NCBI GenBank assembly: GCA_945952105.1
Contig: CAMFGZ010000009.1
Location: 1 to 64,000 of the forward strand
Source: an uncultured Rhodospirillaceae bacterium
GTDB taxonomy: Bacteria; Pseudomonadota; Alphaproteobacteria; Reyranellales; Reyranellaceae
Reading direction: 5' to 3'
Length of the DNA: 64,000 nucleotides
Notes under the pieces: generated by a model
Seen by the model: the letters and a program-made list of their open reading frames with translations, nothing else
The model's database searches: none
What the model was told of the DNA's origin: nothing
In this document: piece after piece, positions 1-8,513 of the stretch
Layout of the letters: the number at the start of each line of letters is the position of its first letter
How positions within the stretch are numbered: the stretch's first letter is position 1
Program-made: the position numbers and the translations under genes

Positions 1-56
1 CAGCTACATCCAAAACGCCGGATATGCTCACGTCAAAACGTGAAACGCTCTAACCA

Positions 57-175
57 CCACCCTCGTCCCGAGGAGACGTGCGAAGCACGTCGTCTCGAAG
101 GATGGGCAACAGACGTGGTGCGCGTGCCCACCCTTCGAGACGCGCTCCTGCGGAGCGCTCCTTAGGGTGAGGTCG
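57..175. repeat. Palindromic intergenic repeat cluster
   Basis: A nested set of inverted repeats lies downstream of the dioxygenase gene. Visible arms are GACGTGC/GCACGTC around GAA (75-91), TCTCGAAGGATGGG (93-106) facing CCCACCCTTCGAGA (127-140) with one mismatch, and GCGCTCC/GGAGCGC around TGC (142-158). Outer parts (CCTCGTCCCGAGGAG and CTCCTTAGGGTGAGG) are roughly complementary. This design, with ATCCTTCGAGACG-type blocks, is common in intergenic spacers of alphaproteobacteria and is likely a dispersed repeat family. No coding potential is supported; it may also end transcription of the neighbouring minus-strand gene. Confidence 0.7.
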
Positions 176-191
176 TTTTTGTAAGGGCGAC

Positions 192-1526
192 CTAAGCCCG
201 CCGGTTCGCGGCGTTCCAGTACTGTTCGAGATTGGAGATCAGCGCCGGGCTGAAGTGGCACCAGGCCTGCTCGCGCGCATAGAGCGCGGCGTAGCGGCGG
301 AACGTGTCGAGCGGTTCGACGCCAAGGCGCAGCGCGCGGCGGTTGCCGATGGCGCCGACCGCGCCCGATCCGGTGAGCCGGTCGATCACGCGCGTGATCG
401 TCGCGTCGATCTCGCCCGGTTCCACGACCTCGTCGCAGATCATGCGGCCGATCTCCGAATCGCACTCGATCCGGCGCTCGTACATGATCGCCTGGCGTGC
501 GATCCGGTCGCCGACGAAGCGCGAGAGGCGAAGGTTCGCCATCGCCGGGATGATGCCTTCTTTTCGCGCCGGCAGGGTCATGTAGGCGTCGCGGCCGGCG
601 ATGTTGAAGTCGGTCGCCAGCAGGATCTGGCAGCCGCCGCCGATGGCGAAGGTCTCGACCGCCGAGATCCAGAGCTTCTCGATCGAATCGCCTGCGACCT
701 CGTCGGGCGCGACGTCGGGACGGGCGAGGCCGCGGAACATCTTGTTCACGAACCCCATGTCGCGGATCAGGAACCACAGGAACGGGATTTTGCCGTAGTA
801 GAGGTGCGTGAGGTTGATGCCGGCATTGTAGACGCGGCGGCCCGCATACTTGCCCTCCGGCACCACGTCGCCGCGCAGCACCGCGACCTCGCTCTGCCGG
901 TCGAGGATGCAGACATCGGCGCCGATCTCGGTCGCGGCCTGGGTCGCGTTGTCTTCCGAGTTGAGGAAGCGCCGGTTGGACAGGAGCAGCACCGCCGCCT
1001 TGCCCTGGCGCTCGACCCGCGCGCAGCCGAGGTCGAGCGTGCCGTCGCGCTGGAACTTCGCCAGCGCCTCGCCCGACTCCTCGCGCGGCAGCAACATGGC
1101 GTGGCAGAGATGCAGGCCGCACTCGGGATCGGCGAGGAACTGGTTGCAGAGAATGCCCTGGTCGATCTCGACGCCGTCCTTCTCGGACTGGCGCAGCTCG
1201 GCTTCGGCCGCGACCTGCGCCGCCGTCGGCGCGAGGCCGGGCACGAGGGCGGCGGCGTCGTAGACCAGCCGCTCGATGCGCACGAACTTTCGCCGGCCGT
1301 CGGTCAGCCTGTCGTAGAGCGCGGCGGCATGGCGGCGCAGGAACGTGAAGCGGGCGTCGCGCGCGGCCTGCTTCAGGGACTCGGCCTGCTCGTAGGTGGC
1401 GTTGTCGCGGTTCGGCTTGGCCGGCAGTCGCGCGAGTCGCTGCGCCGCGTCGCGCCAATAGGCGGAGAAGGCAGCCCCATCGGCCGCGAAGTCGCCGCTG
1501 GCCGCGACCGGTGCCATCCCATCCAT
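192..1526 (-). CDS. DpgC-like (crotonase-fold) cofactor-independent dioxygenase
   Basis: A 444-residue member of the enoyl-CoA hydratase/isomerase superfamily that matches the layout of DpgC, the (3,5-dihydroxyphenyl)acetyl-CoA 1,2-dioxygenase of glycopeptide biosynthesis: a long helical N-terminal half of about 200 residues followed by the crotonase core. The core shows the oxyanion-hole region AIGGGCQILLATD near residue 295 and the helix NLRLSRFVGDRIARQA. Ordinary hydratases are about 260 residues, so length alone separates it from them. DpgC cleaves its aryl-acetyl-CoA with O2 and no metal or flavin; the actual substrate here is unknown. No DpgA/B/D partners lie next to it. Starts considered are GTG at 1529 and ATG at 1526; ATG was chosen. 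The gene stands alone on the minus strand. Confidence 0.75.
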   Translation of the reverse strand: MDGMAPVAASGDFAADGAAFSAYWRDAAQRLARLPAKPNRDNATYEQAESLKQAARDARFTFLRRHAAALYDRLTDGRRKFVRIERLVYDAAALVPGLAPTAAQVAAEAELRQSEKDGVEIDQGILCNQFLADPECGLHLCHAMLLPREESGEALAKFQRDGTLDLGCARVERQGKAAVLLLSNRRFLNSEDNATQAATEIGADVCILDRQSEVAVLRGDVVPEGKYAGRRVYNAGINLTHLYYGKIPFLWFLIRDMGFVNKMFRGLARPDVAPDEVAGDSIEKLWISAVETFAIGGGCQILLATDFNIAGRDAYMTLPARKEGIIPAMANLRLSRFVGDRIARQAIMYERRIECDSEIGRMICDEVVEPGEIDATITRVIDRLTGSGAVGAIGNRRALRLGVEPLDTFRRYAALYAREQAWCHFSPALISNLEQYWNAANRRA

Positions 1527-1529
1527 CAC

Positions 1530-1968
1530 GACGTTCCCGCCCGAAAATTACGTTACGCTAGCGTCATTTTCGGACCCAACACAAGGCCCACTGCGGGGCT
1601 AAAAGCGATGCTGGTCGCTTGCCCATTGCAAAGCGACTTCACCATCAAATCATGTGCCGCGGCCCACTCGAATCCTCCGGTGAGCCTCAAGGACGTCGTT
1701 CGCCAAAGCCGAAGGGATGGGAAATCGTGTGGTCAGGAACGGTGCCGAGAACTGGAAAGGTTCGGAGGCGTTGGGCCTGATCTAGATGCCGTCCCATGAC
1801 GACAAGTCGGACACTACGTTTACGCGCCGTATCGCGCCTTGGACTGGATGGCATGAGTGCTGGTCGGGGCGGCCAGTGGGTCAACAGCCTCGCGTGTGAC
1901 GGGTGAAACCTCGGCAACTACGGTGTGCTGGTCGAGGTCGCGCCGCCATGGTCGGCCCGCTTGCCGCT
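1530..1968. other. Intergenic region without a supported gene
   Basis: About 440 bases between the start of the DpgC-like gene and the end of the proline-rich protein gene. Short frames exist here but show no recognisable protein features. The promoter of the dioxygenase gene is expected near its left end; no clear operator or terminator is visible. Confidence 0.6.
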
Positions 1969-2502
1969 CTAGCGGGTGCCAGGGCTCGGCAAAGCCGGTT
2001 GCGGTGCGGCGGTGGACGATGGCGCGGTTCTCTGGCCGCCGCCAGAAGCACCTTTGCCGGTGATCGTGAGGTCGCTTGCGCTGACGGTACCGCCCTGAGC
2101 GATCGGTCCGCCCGGCACGATCGTCTGGGAGGGGGCGGTCCTGGGAGTGCTGCCCGGGCCTGTAAGCGTGGTTATGGACTGCCCTTTCGTTTCTGAAGGA
2201 GCCGTCTTGGCTGGAGCATTCCTTGTCGCAATCGTGCCACGCTGCTCCAGGGCGTTCGGCGTTGGCAGGACGTTTGTCAGCGGAGCCTGTGGGGGTGGTG
2301 CCACTGCGGGTGGAGGGGAAGGTGGGGGAGCGACGGTGGGGCGTCCGGCGGCACCTTGCGCCATCGCCGCGCCAGGCAACAGAAGGGCGCTGGCAGCCAT
2401 GGCCGTCAAGGCACCCAGCCCAGGCCTCCTGGACTGCGGAGTGCTTTCGGATTGATCCGGCGAGCGACCGGCTGGCTTGTCAGCGTCCAATTGTACCCCC
2501 AC
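1969..2502 (-). CDS. Proline-rich secreted protein of unknown function
   Basis: A 177-residue protein when started at the GTG at 2502. The N-terminus has an Arg-rich stretch (PQSRRPGLGALTA) followed by a hydrophobic core and an AMAQG cleavage region, a convincing signal peptide. The mature part is low-complexity, rich in Pro, Ala, Thr and Gly (for example APPPSPPPAVAPPPQAP), with no recognised domain. It is divergent from the TPR fusion gene with only 33 bases between starts, so the two share a promoter region. The frame stays open much further upstream, but that part runs antisense through the TPR coding region and is not real protein. The function is not known; it could be a small periplasmic or cell-surface protein. 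Confidence 0.55.
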   Translation of the reverse strand: MGVQLDADKPAGRSPDQSESTPQSRRPGLGALTAMAASALLLPGAAMAQGAAGRPTVAPPPSPPPAVAPPPQAPLTNVLPTPNALEQRGTIATRNAPAKTAPSETKGQSITTLTGPGSTPRTAPSQTIVPGGPIAQGGTVSASDLTITGKGASGGGQRTAPSSTAAPQPALPSPGTR

Positions 2503-2535
2503 ACTGCCATGCGCGGGGGGAACGCTACTCTCACG

Positions 2536-5151
2536 ATGCGCGACTGTAAACGCCTGCCAGATCGCAATCCGGCCGATGCGATTGCCCGGTATAACCAGGC
2601 GACCGAACTGCTCGGCCTCGGGCGATACGAAGAGGCGGTCGCGGGCTACGATCGGGCCATCGCGCTCGAACCCCGTCGGGCTGCCAGCCACGTCAACCGT
2701 GGGCTGGCGCTGCAGCATCTCGGGCGATACGAGGACGCTCTCGCAAGCTACGACGCGGCCGTGGCGCTCGATCCGTCCTCCGCCGACGCCCAGACGGATC
2801 GGGGCACGGCGCTCGAGAATCTCGGACGCATTGAGGAGGCGCTGGCGAGCTATGGCGCGGCGGTTGCCCTCGATCCCAAGTCTTCCATCGCCCGCTTCAA
2901 CCAGGGGAATGCGCTGAAGGCCCTCGGCCATCTCGACGCGGCCGTCGCCTGCTACGACCGGGCGATCGCGCTCAGTCCGGAGCATGCTCCGACCCATGTC
3001 AACCGCGGCAGCGCCCTGCTGTCGCTGGGACGGTTCGGGGAAGCACTTTCCAGCTACGACCGGGCGGCGGCGCTACGGCCGGATTACGCCGACGCCTACT
3101 ACAATCAGGGACTCGCCCTGATGAGCCTCAAGCGGGACGACGAGGCGGTCGCCCGCTTCGATCGGGCGATCGATCTGCAGGCCGATCATGCCGATGCCCA
3201 CACCAGCCGCGGCCATGCGCTCGTGAACCTGCAGCGCCATGAAGAAGCGCGCGCGAGCTACGACCGGGCCATCGCTCTTGATGCCGAAGAAGCGCGGGCA
3301 CGGCTCGGCAAAGCTGCGCTCGAGCTGGCTCTGGGGAATTTTCGCGACGGGTGGCCCTTGTACGAGTGGCGTTGGCAACTCGCGGAAGTCCAACCGCTCA
3401 AGCGGACCTTCGGCCAGCCGCTTTGGCAAGGCCCGGAGTCCCTTGAGGGCAAGACGATCCTGCTGCATGCCGAGCAGGGCATGGGAGATACGATCCAGTA
3501 TTGTCGCTACGTGCCGATGCTCGCCGAGCGGGGCGCCAGGGTCGTGCTCGAAGTGCAGCCTCCCCTTGTCGGCCTGCTTGGCAGCCTGGCCGGAGGAGCC
3601 ACGATCGTCGCGCGCGGAGATCCTTTGCCGCCCTTCGATCTCCACTGCCCGCTGATGAGCGTGCCCGGTCGGGTCGGAACCACGGTCGAGACTATCCCGG
3701 CTCGCGTTCCTTATCTTGCCGCGGACGCTGGGCGCATTGCGTTCTGGCGTGAGCGGATGCCGACCGACGGCTTCAGGATCGGAATCAATTGGCAGGGCAA
3801 TCCCGCCAACCGGATCGATCACCGGCGATCGGCGCCACTGGCCGCCTTCGCATCGCTGGCGCGCGTACCCGGCGTGCATCTTGTCAGCCTGCAATCCCAT
3901 AACGGGCTCGACCAGCTCGAACGGCTGCCCGCCGGCATGACAGTCGCCACCTTGGGCAACGGCTTCGATTCCGGCCCCGACACCTTCCTCGACGCGGCGG
4001 CGGCGATCATGAGTCTCGATCTCGTGATCAGCGTCGACTCGTCCATGGTGCATCTCGCCGGCGCACTGGGTCGCCCCGTCTGGGTGGCCCTCATGGCCGT
4101 TCCCCAGTGGACATGGTTGATCGATCGTGATGACAGCCCCTGGTATCCGTTGGTCCGTCTGTTCCGCCAGACTGCCGACGGTGACTGGCGGGGCGTCTTC
4201 GAACGCATGGCGGATGAACTGGCGAGCGGGACCCTGCACCAACAGGGCAGATCGGGCGTCGCCGCTCGAGCGGTGCGGCCGCGGCCTTCAGAGCCTGCTG
4301 GCGGAGTGCAGGCCGCCGTCCATTCGGAGCAGGAGCGTGTCGTTCCTCCGACTCGTAAGCTTTCCTTTGTGCTTGCTGCTTCGGATCATGGAACCATGAT
4401 CGTTTCGCGGCTGGACTATCGCATGCGATCTCCGGACGCTGGTATTGGCGTCGGTTACCAGATCCTCGAATACGGGGCATTCGACCACGAAGAGGTCTCG
4501 CTCGCCCATTCCATCCTCGACTGGCGGCGGAAGTATTTCGGCGACGGCGTTCTGGCGATCGATTGCGGTGCCAACATCGGCGTCCACACGATCGAGTGGT
4601 CCAGGCGCATGACCGGCTGGGGGACGGTCGTGGCGATCGAGGCGCAGGAGCGGCTCTACTATGCCCTGGCGGGGAACATCGCCTTGAACAACTGCTTCAA
4701 CGCCACCGCGCTGAACGCGGTGATTGCAGACAAGCCGGGCGTCATGCGAGTGCCGCAGGCGAACTATCTGGCGCCCGGCAGCTTCGGAAGCCTGGAGTTG
4801 CGGCGATCGGCGGGCGCCGAATTCATCGGTCAGGAAATCGACTACTCGGACGACAATCTCCGGCCGGTGCAGGCGATCACCATCGACCAGCTGAATTTGC
4901 CTCGAATCGACTTCATCAAGATCGACATCGAAGGGATGGAGCTGGAAGCGCTCGAAGGCGCGGCGCAGGCGATTGCGCGTTACAGGCCGGCACTTCTGAT
5001 AGAGGCTATCAAGGTCGACGCGACCGCGCTGCGAGAATGGCTGGCGGCGCGGGACTACGATGTATTCCCTTCAGGAATTAATGTCCTTGCGCTTCACCAA
5101 TCTGATCCGCTCCTGCATCATGTTGCAGCAGCGAAACCCGGCGCCGACTAG
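2536..5151 (+). CDS. TPR - GT9-like glycosyltransferase - FkbM methyltransferase fusion
   Basis: An 871-residue three-part protein. Residues about 10-265 are consecutive tetratricopeptide repeats with the usual pattern (LGRYEEAVAGYDRAIALEP). Residues about 280-580 form a glycosyltransferase-B-like domain of the heptosyltransferase (GT9) type, with HAEQGMGDTIQYCRY near residue 310 and the typical SVDSSMVHLAGALGRPVW near residue 500. Residues about 640-860 are an FkbM-family SAM-dependent methyltransferase, with AIDCGANIGVHTIEWS near residue 673 and FIKIDIEGMELEALEGA. TPR-GT proteins of this kind modify surface glycans or flagellin in alphaproteobacteria; the fused FkbM domain could methylate the same sugar, which is an inference. 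The start at ATG 2536 follows a purine-rich GGGGGGAA; upstream in-frame codons belong to the divergent gene. No other glycan genes are adjacent. Confidence 0.8.
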   Translation: MRDCKRLPDRNPADAIARYNQATELLGLGRYEEAVAGYDRAIALEPRRAASHVNRGLALQHLGRYEDALASYDAAVALDPSSADAQTDRGTALENLGRIEEALASYGAAVALDPKSSIARFNQGNALKALGHLDAAVACYDRAIALSPEHAPTHVNRGSALLSLGRFGEALSSYDRAAALRPDYADAYYNQGLALMSLKRDDEAVARFDRAIDLQADHADAHTSRGHALVNLQRHEEARASYDRAIALDAEEARARLGKAALELALGNFRDGWPLYEWRWQLAEVQPLKRTFGQPLWQGPESLEGKTILLHAEQGMGDTIQYCRYVPMLAERGARVVLEVQPPLVGLLGSLAGGATIVARGDPLPPFDLHCPLMSVPGRVGTTVETIPARVPYLAADAGRIAFWRERMPTDGFRIGINWQGNPANRIDHRRSAPLAAFASLARVPGVHLVSLQSHNGLDQLERLPAGMTVATLGNGFDSGPDTFLDAAAAIMSLDLVISVDSSMVHLAGALGRPVWVALMAVPQWTWLIDRDDSPWYPLVRLFRQTADGDWRGVFERMADELASGTLHQQGRSGVAARAVRPRPSEPAGGVQAAVHSEQERVVPPTRKLSFVLAASDHGTMIVSRLDYRMRSPDAGIGVGYQILEYGAFDHEEVSLAHSILDWRRKYFGDGVLAIDCGANIGVHTIEWSRRMTGWGTVVAIEAQERLYYALAGNIALNNCFNATALNAVIADKPGVMRVPQANYLAPGSFGSLELRRSAGAEFIGQEIDYSDDNLRPVQAITIDQLNLPRIDFIKIDIEGMELEALEGAAQAIARYRPALLIEAIKVDATALREWLAARDYDVFPSGINVLALHQSDPLLHHVAAAKPGAD

Positions 5152-5174
5152 CCCTCGTAGGGCAGGACTGAAAT

Positions 5175-5249
5175 TGGAGCGGGCGACGGGATTCGAACCC
5201 GCGACCTACGGCTTGGGAAGCCGACGCTCTACCCCTGAGCTACACCCGC
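5175..5249 (-). tRNA. tRNA-Gly(CCC)
   Basis: On the minus strand the sequence folds into a full cloverleaf: acceptor GCGGGTG pairs with CGCCCGC, the D arm is GCTC/GAGC, the anticodon stem CGGC/GCCG carries loop TTCCCAA with anticodon CCC, and the T arm has GGTTCGAATCC. The 3' end TCCA, including CCA, is encoded. There is a T-T mismatch at the base of the anticodon stem. Length is 75 bases. It lies between the TPR fusion gene and the acyl-CoA dehydrogenase gene, on the opposite strand to both. Confidence 0.95.
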
Positions 5250-5291
5250 ATTGACGTCATTCTAGCCCGCGGTTGCGCCCGAGGTCCAATC

Positions 5292-6464
5292 GTGTATCTC
5301 AGGAAGATGCTCGATGAAGTCCTCACGCCCGAAGAGCGCGCCGTCGTCGCGCGCGCCCGCGCATTTGCCGAGGAGCATGTGGCACCCAACGCCGCGCGCT
5401 GGGAATGGGAACGCCGCTATCCGCTCGAGACCATCAAGGCGGCCTGCGCCATCGGCCTCAACACGATCGAGTTGGCGAAGAAGCATGGTGGGCAGGGCAT
5501 GTCCTTCTCTTGCAAGCTGCGCGCCTTCGAGGAGATCGCGAAGCACGATTTCGCCTTCGCCTTCGCGCTGATCAACCATCACAATGCCTGTGCGCGCTTC
5601 GCGCGCGACGGCCAACCGGCGCATGTCGCGCGTCTCTTGCCGCGCATGCTGACCGGCGACCTGATCGGCTGCGCGGGGCTCAGCGAGCCTGGCGTGGGCA
5701 GCGACTTTGGCGGCCTGGAGATGGCGGCCGTGCGCGTCGAGGGCGGCTGGAAGGTGAACGGCGCCAAGGCCTGGATCACCAACGCCGCGGTCGCGGGGCT
5801 GTCCGTGGCCTATGCGCAGACCGACAAATCGAAAGGCTATCGCGGCATCATCTGCCTCGCCATCGAGGCGGAACGGCCGGGCTTCCATCGCGAGAAGCCG
5901 TTCGAGCTGCATGGCGGCCACGCGATCGGCGTCGGTGGCTTCCGCCTGGTCGACTATTTCGCGCCCGACGAGGCGGTGCTGCATCCGCCGGGCAAGGCCT
6001 TCAAGGCGGCACTCGCCGGCATCAACGGCGCCCGCGCCTATGTCGCGGCCATGTGCTGCGGCATGCTGCAGGCGTCGCTGGAGACGGCCGTGCGCTACAC
6101 GCAGCAGCGCCGGACTTTCGGCCAGCCGGTGATCGAGCATCAGGGCGTGCGCTGGAAGCTGGTCGATGCCGCGACCGATCTCGAAGCGGCACGCCTGCTC
6201 TGCTATCGCGCCGCGCGCCTGATCGACGAGGGCGCCGACGCCGTGCTGCCGGCGGCTCATGCCAAGAAGTTCGCGACCGACATGGCCGTGCAGCGCATCG
6301 CCGACTGCATCCAGGCGATGGGCGCCAACGGCCTGCGCGCCGACCATCCGCTGGCCCGCCACCTCGCGGGCGCCAAGATCGCGGCCTACACCGACGGCTC
6401 GATCGAGATGATGAACGAGCGCATCGGCGCGGGGCTGGGCTCGGTGTTCGGTACGACGGCTTAA
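5292..6464 (+). CDS. Acyl-CoA dehydrogenase
   Basis: A 390-residue FAD enzyme of the acyl-CoA dehydrogenase family, which inserts an alpha-beta double bond into an acyl-CoA and passes electrons to ETF. Visible family landmarks are the FAD/substrate segment GCAGLSEPGVGSDFGG, WKVNGAKAWITNA, and the C-terminal QRRTFGQPVIEHQGVRW. In the segment where most family members have Y-E-G-T-x-E-I with the catalytic Glu, this protein reads AYTDGSIEMMNERI, so Asp may be the base, as in some cyclic-acyl-CoA dehydrogenases. The substrate cannot be named. The start could be GTG 5292 or ATG 5307, with AGGAAG directly before the latter. Confidence 0.88.
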   Translation: MYLRKMLDEVLTPEERAVVARARAFAEEHVAPNAARWEWERRYPLETIKAACAIGLNTIELAKKHGGQGMSFSCKLRAFEEIAKHDFAFAFALINHHNACARFARDGQPAHVARLLPRMLTGDLIGCAGLSEPGVGSDFGGLEMAAVRVEGGWKVNGAKAWITNAAVAGLSVAYAQTDKSKGYRGIICLAIEAERPGFHREKPFELHGGHAIGVGGFRLVDYFAPDEAVLHPPGKAFKAALAGINGARAYVAAMCCGMLQASLETAVRYTQQRRTFGQPVIEHQGVRWKLVDAATDLEAARLLCYRAARLIDEGADAVLPAAHAKKFATDMAVQRIADCIQAMGANGLRADHPLARHLAGAKIAAYTDGSIEMMNERIGAGLGSVFGTTA

Positions 6465-6485
6465 GTACGAGGGACGACGATCATC

Positions 6486-6545
6486 GGAGCGCGCCACTCC
6501 AGTGGCGCTCAAGATCATGATTGCGCCACGGGAGTGGCGCGCTCC
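6486..6545. repeat. REP/BIME-like pair of facing hairpins
   Basis: A perfect 15-base inverted repeat, GGAGCGCGCCACTCC (6486-6500) and its complement (6531-6545). Each half also forms its own hairpin: GCGCCACT/AGTGGCGC around CC, and GCGCCAC/GTGGCGC around GGGA. Two REP-like units facing each other is the classic BIME layout. It lies between two convergent genes and could stop transcription from both sides. A related core occurs at 51184-51202. Confidence 0.75.
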
Positions 6546-6557
6546 AATGAAGCGACG

Positions 6558-7712
6558 CTAAGCGTTGTGGGCGCGCTTCAGGGCCTGGTCGAGATCGTCG
6601 AACAGGTCGCCGCTCTCCTCGACGCCGACCGACAGGCGCAGCAGGTCGGGCGGGCAGGGCGTGCCCGGCCCCTCGATGCTGGCGCGATGCTCGATCAGGC
6701 TCTCGACGCCGCCCAGCGAGGTGGCGCGCTTCCACAGGCCGACGCGCGCCGCCGTGGCGATGGCCGCGCGTTCGCCGCCCTTCACCCGCACCGAAAGCAT
6801 GCCGCCGAAGCCGCCCGTCATCTGCTTCGCCGCCGCCGCATGGCCGGCGAAGGAGGGCAGGCCGGGATAGAGGACCTGCTCGATCATCGGATGCTCGGCG
6901 AACCTCTCGGCGAGGCTCTGCGCCGACCTGCAGGCCCAGGCGACGCGCGGGAACAGCGTGCGCATGCCGCGCATCAGCAGCCATGCCTCGGTCTGGCCCA
7001 GGATGGTGCCGAGCTGCGAGCGGATGGTGCGCAGCTTCGCCCAATAAGCATCGTCGCGCGCGCCGGTCAGCGCGCCGGCGATGATGTCGGAGTGGCCGTT
7101 GAGGTACTTGGTCGCCGAGTGCATCACGATGTCGGCGCCATGCTCGATGGGCCGCGTCAGCACCGGCGTCGCCACCGTCGAGTCGACGCCCAGCAGCGCG
7201 CCGGCCTTGTGCGCGATCTCCGCGATCGCCGCGATGTCGGACACGCTCCAGGTCGGATTGGCTGGCGTCTCGATCCAGACGAGCTTGGTGACGCCCGGCC
7301 TCACAGCCGCCGCCACCTGGTCCGTCTTGTCGGTGTCGACGAACTCGACCTTCAGGCCCCACTGCGTCGCAAAGGTCATCAGCCAGTTGCGCAGCGCCCA
7401 GTACATGACCTTCGATGTCACGACATGGTCACCGGGAGAGAGAGCGAGGAAGCAGGTGGTCGCCGCGCTCATGCCCGAGGAGAAGATCAGCGATTTCGCT
7501 CCGCCTTCGAGCGCCGTGAGCGTGGCCTCGGCATGATCGAACGTGGGATTGTCCGACCGCGCGTAGATGCGGCCCGAACTGTAGGCGTTGTCCTCGTCGC
7601 GCAGGTAGGTGCTGGCCATGTGGATGGGCGGCACCACGGCCCGGGTGATCGGGTCGACCCAGCCCATCGCCTGAGCGGCCAGCGAAGCGGGGGCAAAGTT
7701 TTTCTCGGACAT
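6558..7712 (-). CDS. PLP-dependent trans-sulfuration enzyme (cystathionine beta-lyase/gamma-synthase family)
   Basis: A 384-residue Cys/Met metabolism PLP enzyme. The PLP lysine is in [12 protein letters not shown]; other family marks are [20 protein letters not shown] and [15 protein letters not shown], and the C-terminal [14 protein letters not shown]. Members carry out cystathionine beta-elimination, gamma-replacement or related lyase reactions, and these activities cannot be separated from sequence alone. The C-terminal segment with Ser-Leu-Gly-Gly-Val-Glu-Ser is usual for the whole family. The gene is monocistronic and divergent from the TetR gene at 7884 across about 170 bases that must hold both promoters. 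Confidence 0.85.
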   Translation of the reverse strand: MSEKNFAPASLAAQAMGWVDPITRAVVPPIHMASTYLRDEDNAYSSGRIYARSDNPTFDHAEATLTALEGGAKSLIFSSGMSAATTCFLALSPGDHVVTSKVMYWALRNWLMTFATQWGLKVEFVDTDKTDQVAAAVRPGVTKLVWIETPANPTWSVSDIAAIAEIAHKAGALLGVDSTVATPVLTRPIEHGADIVMHSATKYLNGHSDIIAGALTGARDDAYWAKLRTIRSQLGTILGQTEAWLLMRGMRTLFPRVAWACRSAQSLAERFAEHPMIEQVLYPGLPSFAGHAAAAKQMTGGFGGMLSVRVKGGERAAIATAARVGLWKRATSLGGVESLIEHRASIEGPGTPCPPDLLRLSVGVEESGDLFDDLDQALKRAHNA

Positions 7713-7883
7713 CGGGGCACCGTCGGCTTACGGGAAACTTACGTCGATAGCGCCTTTATAGCGCATCGAAGCACTTGAAATGACGGTGCACTAGTAGCTT
7801 CATATGTAGTGATTTGCATTCAGGAACGATAGTATCGGCAAAGTTGCCGATCAGATGGCGAACACTCGCTGGGGAGTCAGGAA

Positions 7884-8513
7884 ATGGACGGTCAGACCCT
7901 GCACACGACGAAGCAGCTTCAGACAGCCGGTCGAGGCGACCGCGTCGCCCGCACGCGCGAATCGATCGTGGCGTCGGCGCTCGCGCTTGCCACGGCGGGA
8001 CAGGTCGCGCCTATCGTGCGCGACATTGCACAGATGGCGGGTGTCTCCGCGCGCACCGTCTTCCAGCACTTCGCCGACACCGCCGAACTCTACGTCGCCG
8101 TCCTCGGCCGCGTGCTGGCGGCGCTGGTGGGCGAATCGAAGGAACTGGCGGCCGTGGGGCCGGTCGAGCAGCGCATCGCCGACATGATCAACCAGTGCGC
8201 CGACCGCTACGAGCAGCTTCGCCCGATGTGGACCTTCGTCGAGACTCTGCAGCGCCGCTCGCCGGAAGCCGCCGACATGATCTCGCAGATCTACAGCGCC
8301 AATACCGCGAACCTGTCGCAGGCCTTCGCGCCGGAGTTGGGCGCGCTGCCGGCCGAATCGCGCCAGCGCACGCTGACGGCACTGGCCCTCGCGATCGCGC
8401 CGGAAAGCTGGGTCGTGCTGCGCCAGCGTCTCAACCTGTCGGTCGAGCAGGCCCGCGAGGAACTCAGCTTCGTCGTGAAGTCGGTGTTCGCGACCGAGGC
8501 CGCGCGCCGCTAG
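7884..8513 (+). CDS. TetR/AcrR-family transcriptional regulator
   Basis: A 209-residue TetR-type repressor. The N-terminal helix-turn-helix is seen in ARTRESIVASALALATA followed by VRDIAQMAGVSARTVFQHFAD near residues 50-75; the C-terminal two thirds is helical and variable, as expected for ligand binding and dimerisation. It is divergent from the trans-sulfuration gene, a usual position for a local repressor, but the target is not known. Its 3' end overlaps the convergent ChaC-like gene by 50 bases. Confidence 0.85.
   Translation: MDGQTLHTTKQLQTAGRGDRVARTRESIVASALALATAGQVAPIVRDIAQMAGVSARTVFQHFADTAELYVAVLGRVLAALVGESKELAAVGPVEQRIADMINQCADRYEQLRPMWTFVETLQRRSPEAADMISQIYSANTANLSQAFAPELGALPAESRQRTLTALALAIAPESWVVLRQRLNLSVEQAREELSFVVKSVFATEAARR

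Noticed and set aside
28..1458. Long open frame on the minus strand through the dioxygenase gene
   Set aside because: Arg/Pro-rich shadow frame without any family pattern; high GC opens such frames.
255..1799. Long plus-strand frame opposite the dioxygenase gene
   Set aside because: Antisense shadow (rich in Arg, Ala, Asp, His), while the minus-strand frame matches DpgC.
1687..1917. 76-residue frame in the gap before the proline-rich gene
   Set aside because: No domain, signal or ribosome-binding site; composition like shadow frames.
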